DNA from: Verrucomicrobiota bacterium
GTDB taxonomy: Bacteria; Verrucomicrobiota; Verrucomicrobiia; Limisphaerales; JACRJZ01
Assembly (NCBI GenBank): GCA_016219875.1
Contig: JACRJZ010000140.1
Location: forward strand, 39,810-103,809
Reading direction: 5' to 3'
DNA length: 64,000 bases
Shown in pieces: positions 35,221 through 42,702 of this stretch. How positions within the stretch are numbered: the first letter of the stretch is position 1; each line of letters begins with the position of its first letter. Made by a program: the position numbers and the translations under genes. The notes under the pieces were generated by a model that searched no databases, had not been told where the DNA came from, and saw nothing but the letters and a program-made list of their open reading frames with translations.

Positions 35221-36036
35221 ATGGCCTTGTTGTCCTGTAACGTTCCCGCTGCTCTTACCGCCTGCCTCTTTGCGCTTGCGGTTGGCAGTCTCTGGGCGTT
35301 CCCCTCGTTCTGGTACTCCAAGGCGGCGGCACAAGGGGAGTTTGTCTGGCTGGGGGAGGGGAAGAGCATGGAGAGTTTCCAATTCCATGAAATTCCGGTT
35401 TCGAAATCAGCCGAATCCATTCTGGTGGCAGATCGTACTGTGAGTGGGGAGTTCGTGTCGGGTCCAGGCTCAAAAACCGTGCGAGTCTTCTTGGCCAAGC
35501 GTTACGTGGGGGACCGGAACCAGGAGAGCTTGTTGCGGCACACTCCGGATGCCTGCTGGGCAGGGGCGGGGTGGAAGATGGAGGCCGCGGAACCACCGAT
35601 CATGGATTGTGTGGTTCACGGCATGACCCTTCGCTGCGAACGCAGGCTCTTTGAGGCGCGAGGCCAGAGAGAAATCGTTTATTTTGGGGCCTTGGTTGGC
35701 GGCAGACCCGTAGGTTTTCGGCTGGACCACTACCTGAATGCCGGCAGAAAGTTGGCGCAAGACCGGAGCGGCAGCTTGACCCGCTGGCTGCAGGAGACGC
35801 GCTATTGGGGCATGGCATGGGACTCTTTTACCAACCGCACAGCGTTCGATGGCCCCCAGCAGTTCATCCGTATTTCCACGCCAGTCCAGGGCAATGACTT
35901 GGCCGCCGCCGACAAGCTTCTCCAAGCCTTCCTCCCCCAGTGGCTCCACTCCGTCGATTATCAGAAAGAATACGAAGAGTGGCAAAGGGCCAAGCGCGAA
36001 GAGCAGAGAGCAAGGGGCAAAGCTCTTAGCCCTTAG
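35221..36036 (+). CDS. epsI: Exosortase-associated protein EpsI (DUF3485 type)
   Basis: The protein is 271 aa. One N-terminal hydrophobic segment (LTACLFALAVGSLWAFPSFW) is followed by the EpsI signature RYVGDRNQESLLRHTPDACWAGAGWKMEA, with conserved Asp, Cys and Trp, and later MTLRCERRLFEARGQREIVYFGAL. EpsI is linked with exosortase and exopolysaccharide loci, as here (exosortase 4.5 kb downstream). The C-terminal tail (EEWQRAKREEQRARGKALSP) and the stop codon lie inside a 7-bp array, so the natural end of the protein has been replaced or extended by repeat. Confidence 0.85.
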   Translation: MALLSCNVPAALTACLFALAVGSLWAFPSFWYSKAAAQGEFVWLGEGKSMESFQFHEIPVSKSAESILVADRTVSGEFVSGPGSKTVRVFLAKRYVGDRNQESLLRHTPDACWAGAGWKMEAAEPPIMDCVVHGMTLRCERRLFEARGQREIVYFGALVGGRPVGFRLDHYLNAGRKLAQDRSGSLTRWLQETRYWGMAWDSFTNRTAFDGPQQFIRISTPVQGNDLAAADKLLQAFLPQWLHSVDYQKEYEEWQRAKREEQRARGKALSP

Positions 36037-36205
36037 CCCTTCCCTCTTAGCCCTTGGCCTTTCCCCCTTCGCCTCTGTTCTCTGACCTCCGCCTTCTGTC
36101 TTCCTGTCTTGAGTCTCTGTTTTTTTAGCCTAGTTTCACCGTTGCCCCTCGGCGCTCTGCCCTCCGCTCCTTGCCTTTGGCGCTTCGCCCTTAGCCCTCA
36201 GCTCC
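35991..36205 (+). repeat. 7-bp array starting inside epsI and changing polarity
   Basis: Twelve consecutive in-phase 7-bp units can be read from 35991 to 36074. The first five are purine-rich (CCAAGCG, CAAGGGG and similar) and lie in the epsI coding sequence. The following ones are pyrimidine-rich (CTTAGCC, CTTGGCC) and start at the stop codon. The switch creates complementary segments such as GGGCCAAG and CTTGGCC that could pair in RNA. The array continues in a looser form almost to ATG 36212. Confidence 0.85.
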
Positions 36206-36211
36206 ATACCG

Positions 36212-36568
36212 ATGAGACCGCACTTTCGATTCGAGGATCTGGAGATTTGGCAGTTGGCTAAGGCGCTGGCCGTGAAGTTTCACCAGCAAGCCGATGAACT
36301 CGACAAGAAGAAACTCTACCGATATGCGGAGCAGTTGAGATCTGCTGGCCTTTCCGTTCCCAACAACATCTCTGAAGGATCTGGCAGTCAACATTCGACC
36401 GAGTTCAAGCAGTTCCTGAACATCGCGCGTCGATCCCTTTTCGAAGACTCATCCATGCTGTTGGTGTTTGAGGACTTGGGTTTGATCGAAAAGGGAGAGG
36501 TGGACTGTCTCCTCGCCGATTGCGACACCCTGAGCCGCAAGATCACCGCGCTTTCCAGAACTCTCTGA
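36212..36568 (+). CDS. Four-helix-bundle protein (23S rRNA-intervening-sequence family)
   Basis: The protein is 118 aa, full length for the family. It begins FRFEDLEIWQLAKALAVKFHQQADEL, then KKLYRYAEQLRSAGLSVPNNISEGSGSQHSTEFKQFLNIARRSLFE, and ends CDTLSRKITALSRTL. These are the conserved positions of the four-helix bundle first described from rRNA intervening sequences. The biochemical role is unknown; such genes are mobile-element-associated. It is the intact paralogue of the interrupted copy at 33173. Both are framed by 7-bp arrays. Confidence 0.88.
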   Translation: MRPHFRFEDLEIWQLAKALAVKFHQQADELDKKKLYRYAEQLRSAGLSVPNNISEGSGSQHSTEFKQFLNIARRSLFEDSSMLLVFEDLGLIEKGEVDCLLADCDTLSRKITALSRTL

Positions 36569-36805
36569 ATCGACTCCACCTCTTCGCCCTTCGCTCTTTG
36601 CCCCTCCCCCCCTTGGCTCTCTGCTCTTGGCTCTTGGCCTCTTTCCCCTTTGCCGCTTCGTTCATTCCGCAATCCGCATTCTGCAATTGAATGGTCCTCC
36701 CCCCTTCGCTCTCTGCGCTTTCCCCTTCCCTCTTTGCCCCTCCTCGCCCTTGGCCCTTCGCTCATTCCCCTTGACTCTTCCCCCCTCCGTCACTACCGTC
36801 TTCCT
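36569..36805 (+). repeat. Degenerate 7-bp tandem repeat array
   Basis: Pyrimidine-rich units of the CTCTTTG, CTCTTGG and CATTCTG classes fill the spacer after the four-helix-bundle gene. The array ends immediately before the hairpin chain at 36816. Confidence 0.75.
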
Positions 36806-36815
36806 CGTCAACCGC

Positions 36816-36977
36816 CACTGCGGAGCAGTGTGTGGCTGGCCGGTGAAAACACTCCGGTGGAGTGCCAGTAACCCTCAGTTCTCTGAGCCTTCCTCTGTGA
36901 GGAAGGGAGGATGCCGGACCCGTCGGAACGTGTCCGGCCTGATCATGTCTATAATCAGTCTGCGAACACAGGTTCGC
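36816..36977 (+). ncRNA. Chain of seven short stem-loops, candidate structured RNA
   Basis: Seven nearly back-to-back stems lie in about 160 bases: CACTGC/GCAGTG (36816-36830), CACTCC/GGAGTG (36850-36864) nested in CTGG/CCAG, CTCAG/CTGAG (36874-36887), CCTTCCTC/GAGGAAGG (36888-36906), GCCGGAC/GTCCGGC (36913-36938), CTGAT/ATCAG (36939-36958) and GCGAAC/GTTCGC (36962-36977). Loops are mostly 3-4 bases in the first stems. The chain ends 42 bases before the HTH gene. It matches no riboswitch or attenuator I know. It could be a leader RNA, a protein-bound array or the RNA part of an element; the assignment is inference. Confidence 0.5.
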
Positions 36978-37019
36978 GGCGAAAGCAGGCAGGCTTGTGT
37001 ACGCTGCCGGTCTGAGAAA

Positions 37020-37430
37020 ATGAAAGATCAAGAAACGGTTCGACGCTTTATCGAGCTCCGCGCTCAGGGCTGGAGCTGCGTCCGCATCGCAAACGAACTT
37101 GGAGTTGCCAAGAGCACCCTTGTCGAATGGAGCCGCAAGTTCCGCTTCGAACTCAACAACCAGCGCGCCCTCGAACTGGATGAGCTTCGGAGCCGCGTCC
37201 TGGGCACCAGCCAATCCCGTATCGAGGGCCTCGCCGAGAAGCTTTCCCGCGTGGAGGAGGAGCTTCGCAAGCGTGACCTTGCCACCGTCCCCACCAGCCG
37301 CCTTTACTACTTGGCAGAGGCCTTGCGTCGTCAGATCCAGCGCGAAACCGACGCCGTCTCCTTCGTTACCCCCGTCAAAGACATTCCCCAGGATGAATAT
37401 GTCGAGCAGGTCCAGGAATGGCATCCGTAA
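37020..37430 (+). CDS. Helix-turn-helix protein with coiled-coil C-terminus
   Basis: The protein is 136 aa from ATG 37020. Residues about 5-42 (VRRFIELRAQGWSCVRIANELGVAKSTLVEWSRKF) form a clear HTH of the Hin/terminase-small-subunit type. Residues about 45-110 are charged and helical (LSRVEEELRKRDLATVPTSRLYYLAEALRRQIQRET), suggesting dimerisation. The C-terminal IPQDEYVEQVQEWHP is acidic. Phage terminase small subunits and resolvase-like regulators share this layout, but no specific family can be named. The next gene starts inside it (ATG 37399), indicating translational coupling. Confidence 0.75.
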   Translation: MKDQETVRRFIELRAQGWSCVRIANELGVAKSTLVEWSRKFRFELNNQRALELDELRSRVLGTSQSRIEGLAEKLSRVEEELRKRDLATVPTSRLYYLAEALRRQIQRETDAVSFVTPVKDIPQDEYVEQVQEWHP

Positions 37431-37839
37431 CCTCAACCGTCGTCTCGACCGCGGTCGCAACAAGAGCTTGGATCGCGGCCTCACCCGGTATGCGACTGCC
37501 ATGCTCGGCGGCGCGCGCCGTCCTCGGCAGCCCAACTATCTTGCCATCGCCTGCCGCCTGCTGAACCAGTGCCTGCGCCTTAACGATCGCATGGCCAAGC
37601 GCGATCCCCACATCTTCGGACCGTATGCGCGCCGCTACTTTGAGGACACCGTCCGCCTTGAGAAAGAACACGCCGAGAGCGAAGCTGCGCTTCGCAAAGT
37701 GTATGGTTCCCCCACTCCAGACGCGCCTGCGCCGGTTTCCACCCTTTGGACCGACCGCTACGATCCCCCGCCCAAGCAGCACCGGATGTTCCTCAAGTGG
37801 TTCCATGAGAACTACCCCTCGCCATCCTGTGGCTGCTAA
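37399..37839 (+). CDS. Arg-rich protein of unknown family coupled to the HTH gene
   Basis: The protein is 146 aa, from ATG 37399, 32 bases before the stop of the HTH gene. The N-terminal 45 residues are very basic (RNLNRRLDRGRNKSLDRGLT and GGARRPRQPN), as in nucleic-acid-binding proteins. The central part (YLAIACRLLNQCLRLNDRMAKRDPHIFGPYARRYFEDTVRLEKEH) is helical. The end is Pro-rich and finishes WFHENYPSPSCGC. No domain is recognised. The overlap and position behind the hairpin chain suggest that the RNA, the HTH protein and this protein act together. Confidence 0.65.
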   Translation: MSSRSRNGIRNLNRRLDRGRNKSLDRGLTRYATAMLGGARRPRQPNYLAIACRLLNQCLRLNDRMAKRDPHIFGPYARRYFEDTVRLEKEHAESEAALRKVYGSPTPDAPAPVSTLWTDRYDPPPKQHRMFLKWFHENYPSPSCGC

Positions 37840-37851
37840 CCTTGTTCAAAA

Positions 37852-37942
37852 TGGGTGGGTAGCGCGGGCGACCTGCCCGCCCCGGTCGGCGACCCGCCGA
37901 CCAGAACGGGAATACCACCACAATCTGCATTCCACATTCTGC
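37852..37942 (+). repeat. Dispersed two-hairpin repeat, copy 1
   Basis: Contains the hairpins GCGGGC-GACCT-GCCCGC and GGTCGGC-GACCC-GCCGACC, followed by ACCAGAACGGGAATACCACC and CAATCTG/CATTCCA-type units. A near-identical copy is at 40357-40446, with compensating differences in the stems and loops. Confidence 0.8.
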
Positions 37943-38342
37943 ATTCCGCAATTGAATGGTCCTCTGCCTTCTGATTCCCGGGATATTCCGCATTCTGCAT
38001 TCTGCAATCGCTTAGCCCTTCCCCCCTTCGCTCTTTGCTCTCCCGCTCTTCATGCACCCTCGCCCCCACCGGGGGAGAGGGCAGGGTGAGGGGGCCTCTG
38101 CTGGCACTTCCCACTATGCCCTTTGCCCTTCGCCCTTGGCTCTCCGTCTTCTCCAAACCGGACCGATTTTGGACTGGTTTTGGACCGATTTTTCCATTGG
38201 CTGCACCACCTCTTCACTCTCGCCCCTTGCCCCTTCCGCAATCTGCAATCTGCAATCTACAATCTGCATTGAATGGTCCCGTTGTCTGTGGTCTTGTGGT
38301 CTTGGAATGCTCTTCCCCCTTCGCGCTTAGCCCTTCGCTTTG
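37943..38342 (+). repeat. Spacer of mixed repeats before the CapD-type gene
   Basis: The spacer holds CATTCTG-class units (about 37985-38010), a CG-rich palindromic repeat (CCCCCACCGGGGGAGAGGG, about 38063-38081) and a second 7-bp array of CAATCTG, GTCTTGTG and CTTAGCC classes that runs to ATG 38343. No gene is supported. Confidence 0.7.
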
Positions 38343-40274
38343 ATGCCCGCAGACCCCTCCACCGGTTGGATTGACCGCCTCGCCAGGGCCTGTCAGCCAA
38401 TTCCGCTGCGGGTGCCTGTGCTGCTGGTAGCCTACACCGTGGTGCTGTTCTTGAGCCGTTGGATGGCCTACCAGTTGCGCTTTGACTTCAACGTGCCCGC
38501 TGACTCCTGGCCGCATTTCGGTGACTACTGGTCGGCGGTGCTTTGCGTTCAGCTTTTCTTCCTCGCCGTATCGGGCCAGTTCTCGGGCATCATGGGCTAC
38601 TTCAGCCTGCCGGATGTGCGCCGGTTGCTGCTGGCCAGCCTGGCTTCCACGGGCGTCTTGTTCGGAATCCGATACCAGTTCCCGGAGGTTTACATTGAAC
38701 CTCGCGGCGTGATCTTGGTGACGGGACTGCTCGGGCTTTCTGGAGTCGGCGCGGTTCGCCTGGCTTGCCGGCTGGTTCGAGAGCGGTATTTCTCCGTCTA
38801 TGCCAAGTCGGCTGGTACAACCCGCCGGGTGGGCATTGTGGGTGCCGGAGACGTGGGCGCCGGTCTGCTCCGCGAACTGCACTCCCGACGCGGCTTGGGG
38901 CTGGAACCGGTGGTGTTCTTCGACGATGACCGATCCAAGTGGCGGTCTCAGGTGCATGGGGTTCCTGTTGCCGGCTCGCCGGATGCCATTGGCAGGTTCA
39001 AGAGCAAGTACAACATCGACGAAGTCATCATCGCCATGCCGTCGGCGCCGGCCAAGCGCATCGGTGAGGTGGTCAGGACGCTCCGGCAGCACAAGCTCAA
39101 GTTCGTCACCGTCCCGGCCATCGATCAACTGGCCTCCGGCAAAGTCAAGGTGAGCCAGTTGCGCGCGGTGGCCATTGAAGACCTGCTTGGCCGCGAGCCG
39201 GTGGGCTTGGAAACCGAGAATATCCGGCGCGACTTGACCGGCCGAACCGTGGCTGTGACCGGGGCGGGAGGCAGCATCGGCAGCGAACTCTGCCGGCAGG
39301 TGGCGTCCTTCAAGCCCAAGAAGCTGCTGCTGGTGGAGCAGTCCGAAGTGCAGTTGTTCCAGATCGAACAAGAACTCATCGGCCTGGGTTACGGCGACAT
39401 CATCGTTCCTCTCGTCGCGGACATTCTGGACGCGGCCCGGATTCGGACCATCTTCGCCGAGTATCGCCCGGCCGTCTTGTTCCACGCGGCGGCGCACAAG
39501 CACGTGCCCATGATGGAGAGGCAGCCGTGCGAAGCCGTCAAGAACAACGCCCTCGGCACCGCCCGGCTGGCGGACCTGGCCCAGGAAGGCGGCTTGGAGA
39601 AATTCGTCATGATCTCCACGGACAAGGCCGTCAATCCGACCAGCGCCATGGGGGCTACGAAGCGACTGGCCGAGCTTTACCTCCAAGCCCTGTTTGCGCG
39701 TCACCCGCAGGGAACGAAATTCATCGCGGTGCGATTCGGCAACGTTCTCGGCTCGTCTGGCAGCGTGGTGCCGCTGTTCACGAAACAGATCGCTGCGGGC
39801 GGGCCGGTGGCCGTGACTCACCCGGACATGGTCCGCTACTTCATGACCATTCCGGAAGCCGCCGGGCTGGTCCTGCAAAGCTGCGCCCAAGGGCAGGGCG
39901 GCGAGATCTTCGTGCTGGACATGGGCAAGCCGGTGAAGATCGCAGATCTGGCCCGGCAAATGATCGAACTGTCCGGGCTGAAACCGGACGAGGACATTGA
40001 AATCAAGTTCGTCGGACTCCGGCCGGGGGAGAAACTGTTTGAGGAGATCACCTGCGACAACGAGCACTATCGTCCCACGCATCATCCGCGGATCATGAGC
40101 TTCCTCGGTTCCTCTGCGGGCTGGGACAGCGTCCAGGCTGCATTCCAGGAGTTGGGGAAAGAACTCGACCGACCGGACCCGGATCGGCTGAAGCGGCTGA
40201 TGCAGAAAATCGTGCCAGAGTACACGCCGTTCCTGGCTCAGTCCGATACGGGACCTACACTCTCGAAGGCATGA
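38343..40274 (+). CDS. Membrane-anchored NDP-sugar 4,6-dehydratase (CapD/WbpM/FlaA1 type)
   Basis: The protein is 643 aa. Four N-terminal transmembrane segments occupy residues about 20-145. A CoA-binding-like domain with VGIVGAGDVGAGLLREL follows, then the dehydratase domain from about 295: VAVTGAGGSIGSELCRQV, LFHAAAHKHVPMME, the catalytic region MISTDKAVNPTSAMGATKR (M in the place of Tyr, as in this family) and VRFGNVLGSSGSVVPLF. Relatives make UDP-4-keto-6-deoxy-GlcNAc for polysaccharides. It would supply the amino-sugar precursor for the DegT aminotransferase. The start ATG 38343 follows a 7-bp array without a ribosome site. Confidence 0.92.
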   Translation: MPADPSTGWIDRLARACQPIPLRVPVLLVAYTVVLFLSRWMAYQLRFDFNVPADSWPHFGDYWSAVLCVQLFFLAVSGQFSGIMGYFSLPDVRRLLLASLASTGVLFGIRYQFPEVYIEPRGVILVTGLLGLSGVGAVRLACRLVRERYFSVYAKSAGTTRRVGIVGAGDVGAGLLRELHSRRGLGLEPVVFFDDDRSKWRSQVHGVPVAGSPDAIGRFKSKYNIDEVIIAMPSAPAKRIGEVVRTLRQHKLKFVTVPAIDQLASGKVKVSQLRAVAIEDLLGREPVGLETENIRRDLTGRTVAVTGAGGSIGSELCRQVASFKPKKLLLVEQSEVQLFQIEQELIGLGYGDIIVPLVADILDAARIRTIFAEYRPAVLFHAAAHKHVPMMERQPCEAVKNNALGTARLADLAQEGGLEKFVMISTDKAVNPTSAMGATKRLAELYLQALFARHPQGTKFIAVRFGNVLGSSGSVVPLFTKQIAAGGPVAVTHPDMVRYFMTIPEAAGLVLQSCAQGQGGEIFVLDMGKPVKIADLARQMIELSGLKPDEDIEIKFVGLRPGEKLFEEITCDNEHYRPTHHPRIMSFLGSSAGWDSVQAAFQELGKELDRPDPDRLKRLMQKIVPEYTPFLAQSDTGPTLSKA

Positions 40275-40603
40275 ACTGAAAAACGCGGGTTCGCCGCAAA
40301 CCTTCGATCCCCCTTCCTCACCCCTTCCCTCTCCCTCAAAGGGGGTATCCCTTTACCGTGGGTGGTGCGGGCGACTCGCCCGCCCCGCTCGGCGATCCGC
40401 CGACCAGAACGGGAATACCACCACAATCTGCATTCCACATTCTGCATTTTGCAATCGCTTAGCCCTTCCCTCTTCGCTCCATGCTCCTTGCTGAGGCCTC
40501 CGCCTTCTGACCTCTGACTTCAGACCTCTGGTCCGTTGGTTTCTGGTCTTTGGCCCGTGGTCCGTAGTCTGTAGTCCGTGGTCCTGCCTTCTGCCTTACT
40601 TCC
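40275..40603 (+). repeat. Spacer with dispersed repeat copy 2 and 7-bp array before the exosortase gene
   Basis: 40307-40350 resembles the CTCACCCC/CCTCAAAGGGGG repeat type. 40357-40446 is the second copy of the two-hairpin repeat. From about 40450 to 40603 there are 7-bp units (CTTCTGA, GTCCGTG, GTCTGTA) running to GTG 40604. No gene is supported. Confidence 0.75.
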
Positions 40604-41482
40604 GTGTCCCCCTTGTCCCTCCTGATTCTCCTTGCGCCTTCCTGGCTGGCCCTGGCTTGGCTGGTCACGAAGGCGCAATGGTTTTGGTCCCACAATCCGG
40701 AATTGAGCTTCGGCTGGGCGGTGCTGGTGCTGTGCGGTTACCTCTTCTTCCAGGCGTGGCCCAAGCCGCCGCCACTCCGGCTCAAGTGGAGCGTGCTTAG
40801 CGTCGCCGCCGCGGTGATGGCGTGCTTCGTCCTGTTCGTCACCCAGATTTACCAAGCGGCCTACGGGTTGACGCCGGCCAGCATGAGCGGATTGGGCCTC
40901 GGGTTCCTCCTGGTCGTGTGCTCGAACCTCGTCTTCGTTTGGGGCTGGCCAGGAGTGCGCCACTTCGGATTCAGCTTCGGGTTCATGTTGGTCGCGCTTC
41001 CGATCCCCTCCCTGATCACGGCCCCGATCATTGACGGACTGCAAGTGCGCATCGCCAGCTTTGACGCTGAACTCCTGAATCTGATCGGGATTCCCGCCAT
41101 GCGAACGGGAAAGCTGATCACCATCGCCGCCGGCACCGTGGGGATTGATGAGGCGTGCAGTGGCATCCGCTCGCTTCAGGCTTCGCTCATGATCTCGCTG
41201 TTTCTTGGACAACTCTATGGCTTCAATTTGATGCGGCGCCTGGCATTCATCGCGGCAGGCTTCGCGCTGGCGGTTTTCTTCAACCTGGTCCGCACGTTCC
41301 TCTTGGTCTGCATCGCGTCGAACGCAGGACTGGGCGGAGTCGGGAAATGGCACGATGCGACGGGAACGGGGATTCTCGTGGCGTGCTTCCTCGGGCTTTG
41401 GGGGCTGGGCGTAATCCTGCGTCGGCAACCCCGTTCTGAGCCGGCGCTCCAACTGGAAAAGACCCCAGAGGCAGTCCAATGA
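40604..41482 (+). CDS. Exosortase (membrane protein-sorting transpeptidase)
   Basis: The protein is 292 aa with about eight transmembrane segments. The catalytic triad of the exosortase/archaeosortase family is visible: Cys185 in IDEACSGIRSLQASLM, Arg230 in FFNLVRTFLLV and His250 in VGKWHDATGTG. It cleaves the PEP-CTERM signal of exported proteins and attaches them to an exopolysaccharide or other acceptor. The PEP-CTERM protein downstream is its obvious substrate. The GTG start lies in a 7-bp array with no Shine-Dalgarno. Confidence 0.93.
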   Translation: MSPLSLLILLAPSWLALAWLVTKAQWFWSHNPELSFGWAVLVLCGYLFFQAWPKPPPLRLKWSVLSVAAAVMACFVLFVTQIYQAAYGLTPASMSGLGLGFLLVVCSNLVFVWGWPGVRHFGFSFGFMLVALPIPSLITAPIIDGLQVRIASFDAELLNLIGIPAMRTGKLITIAAGTVGIDEACSGIRSLQASLMISLFLGQLYGFNLMRRLAFIAAGFALAVFFNLVRTFLLVCIASNAGLGGVGKWHDATGTGILVACFLGLWGLGVILRRQPRSEPALQLEKTPEAVQ

Positions 41483-41919
41483 GCGGCGAATGAAGACGAT
41501 GGAACCACGGACCACAGACCACGGACCAACGACCAGGGACCGTAACAGCCGAGGTGACGAGGCTCAAACATCGCTGTCTTCGGCGCGAAATGGCGGAGGA
41601 AGCTGGCGCTCATCCGCGAACTCTTTCGAAGAATCAGCCGCCCCTTCTACGGCCGCCACTTCTCACGAACACGCCGCGTGAGAACAGATGGTTTCCAGAT
41701 TGTTGGCCGGGTCCCTTGGTCCGGAGCGTTAATGCTTAAGGGCGGATGAAGGGGCATCGCTCGACGGTTCATGGCGGTGATGCTCAGCGGCTCGTAGAGT
41801 GACGCTCTTCCCGGATTCAGCCGTTTTCCCCACCGATTTTAAGCTTTACATGGGTTCCCTCCTGTTGAATTCTCCCCGCGTTATCGACGACAAAGGGCAG
41901 TCAACACGGAGTGAAGAGG
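41483..41919. other. Spacer with minus-polarity 7-bp units and a dispersed repeat
   Basis: 41497-41540 has purine-rich units (CCACGGA, CCACAGA, CCAGGGA), the complement of the GTCTGTG class upstream of the exosortase gene. 41541-41564 is a diverged copy of the GCAGCCGACGTGAGGAGG repeat. The remaining 350 bases show no gene; they may hold the promoter of the PEP-CTERM gene. Confidence 0.6.
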
Positions 41920-42702
41920 ATGAAAACGATTGCGGCGGTTGTGGCGGGACTGGTCGTGGCGTGCCGGTGTGAGGCAGGGATCATTCTGACCGGCACAGCG
42001 TACTCCCAAACCTTCGATAGTCTTGGAACTGGCTTGCCAGGAGGATGGGGTGTTTATACCGATGCAGGTTCATCTTCACTTGGAACCGTTGGCACATTCA
42101 CGTCGGCCAAGAGTTATTGGAGTGCTTCCTCCGCAGGATTCTACAATGTCGCTTCCGCGAACGGATTGACTGCGAGCGCGACCACGGCCGCCCAGAACAA
42201 CTCAGTTGATCGAGCGTTGGGCATCAGGCAGGCTGGCACGCCGTCGGGATATGATCCGGGTGCTGCTGTTGTTCTGGAAATCCAAAGCACGACAGGCTTC
42301 AAGGACTTCACGCTGAGCTTCAAGGCGCTGATGCTTGACGTGAATCCTCGGTCCACCACTTGGACGTTTGACTATCGGGTCGGCGGATCGGGCAGTTTCA
42401 CATCGCTGGGCACCTACTCCGATCCAGCCGAGTGGGGCCCAACGCCGGTTACGTTCACGCCGACAGACCTCGCAAGCTGGAACGACCAGGCATCATCGGT
42501 CTTCTTCCGTGTGCTCGCACTCAGTGGGTCTTCTGAAAGCGGTACGCGCGATATGATTGGGATCGATGATGTTTCGTTGAGCTTTGTTCCCGTCCCCGAA
42601 CCCGTCCTCTCAGGTTGGCTTGCCGCCGGAGGCCTGCTGGCCATTGCTGGCTTCCGTTCGTGGCGTCGAGGCCGCAGTCACAGAGCCTCTCCACGAGCTT
42701 GA
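41920..42702 (+). CDS. PEP-CTERM exported protein
   Basis: The protein is 260 aa from ATG 41920, which follows GGAG; GTG 41911 is an alternative. There is a signal peptide (MKTIAAVVAGLVVACRCEAG), a Ser/Gly/Thr-rich beta-sandwich domain (about residues 25-225) and the C-terminal sorting signal: VPVPEP, a hydrophobic helix (GWLAAGGLLAIAGF) and a basic tail (RSWRRGRSHR). The PEP motif is cut by the exosortase encoded upstream. The function of the exported domain is unknown; such proteins often form matrix or floc material. Confidence 0.92.
   Translation: MKTIAAVVAGLVVACRCEAGIILTGTAYSQTFDSLGTGLPGGWGVYTDAGSSSLGTVGTFTSAKSYWSASSAGFYNVASANGLTASATTAAQNNSVDRALGIRQAGTPSGYDPGAAVVLEIQSTTGFKDFTLSFKALMLDVNPRSTTWTFDYRVGGSGSFTSLGTYSDPAEWGPTPVTFTPTDLASWNDQASSVFFRVLALSGSSESGTRDMIGIDDVSLSFVPVPEPVLSGWLAAGGLLAIAGFRSWRRGRSHRASPRA

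Noticed and set aside
36600..36780. Telomere-like CCCTTAG repeats suggesting a chromosome end
   Set aside because: The units are degenerate and intergenic within a continuous gene cluster; similar period-7 units of other sequence occur, so this is not a telomere.
38214..40085. Minus-strand ORF of 623 aa
   Set aside because: Shadow of the CapD-type gene; its C-terminal ADCRLQIADC-like peptide is translated 7-bp repeat.
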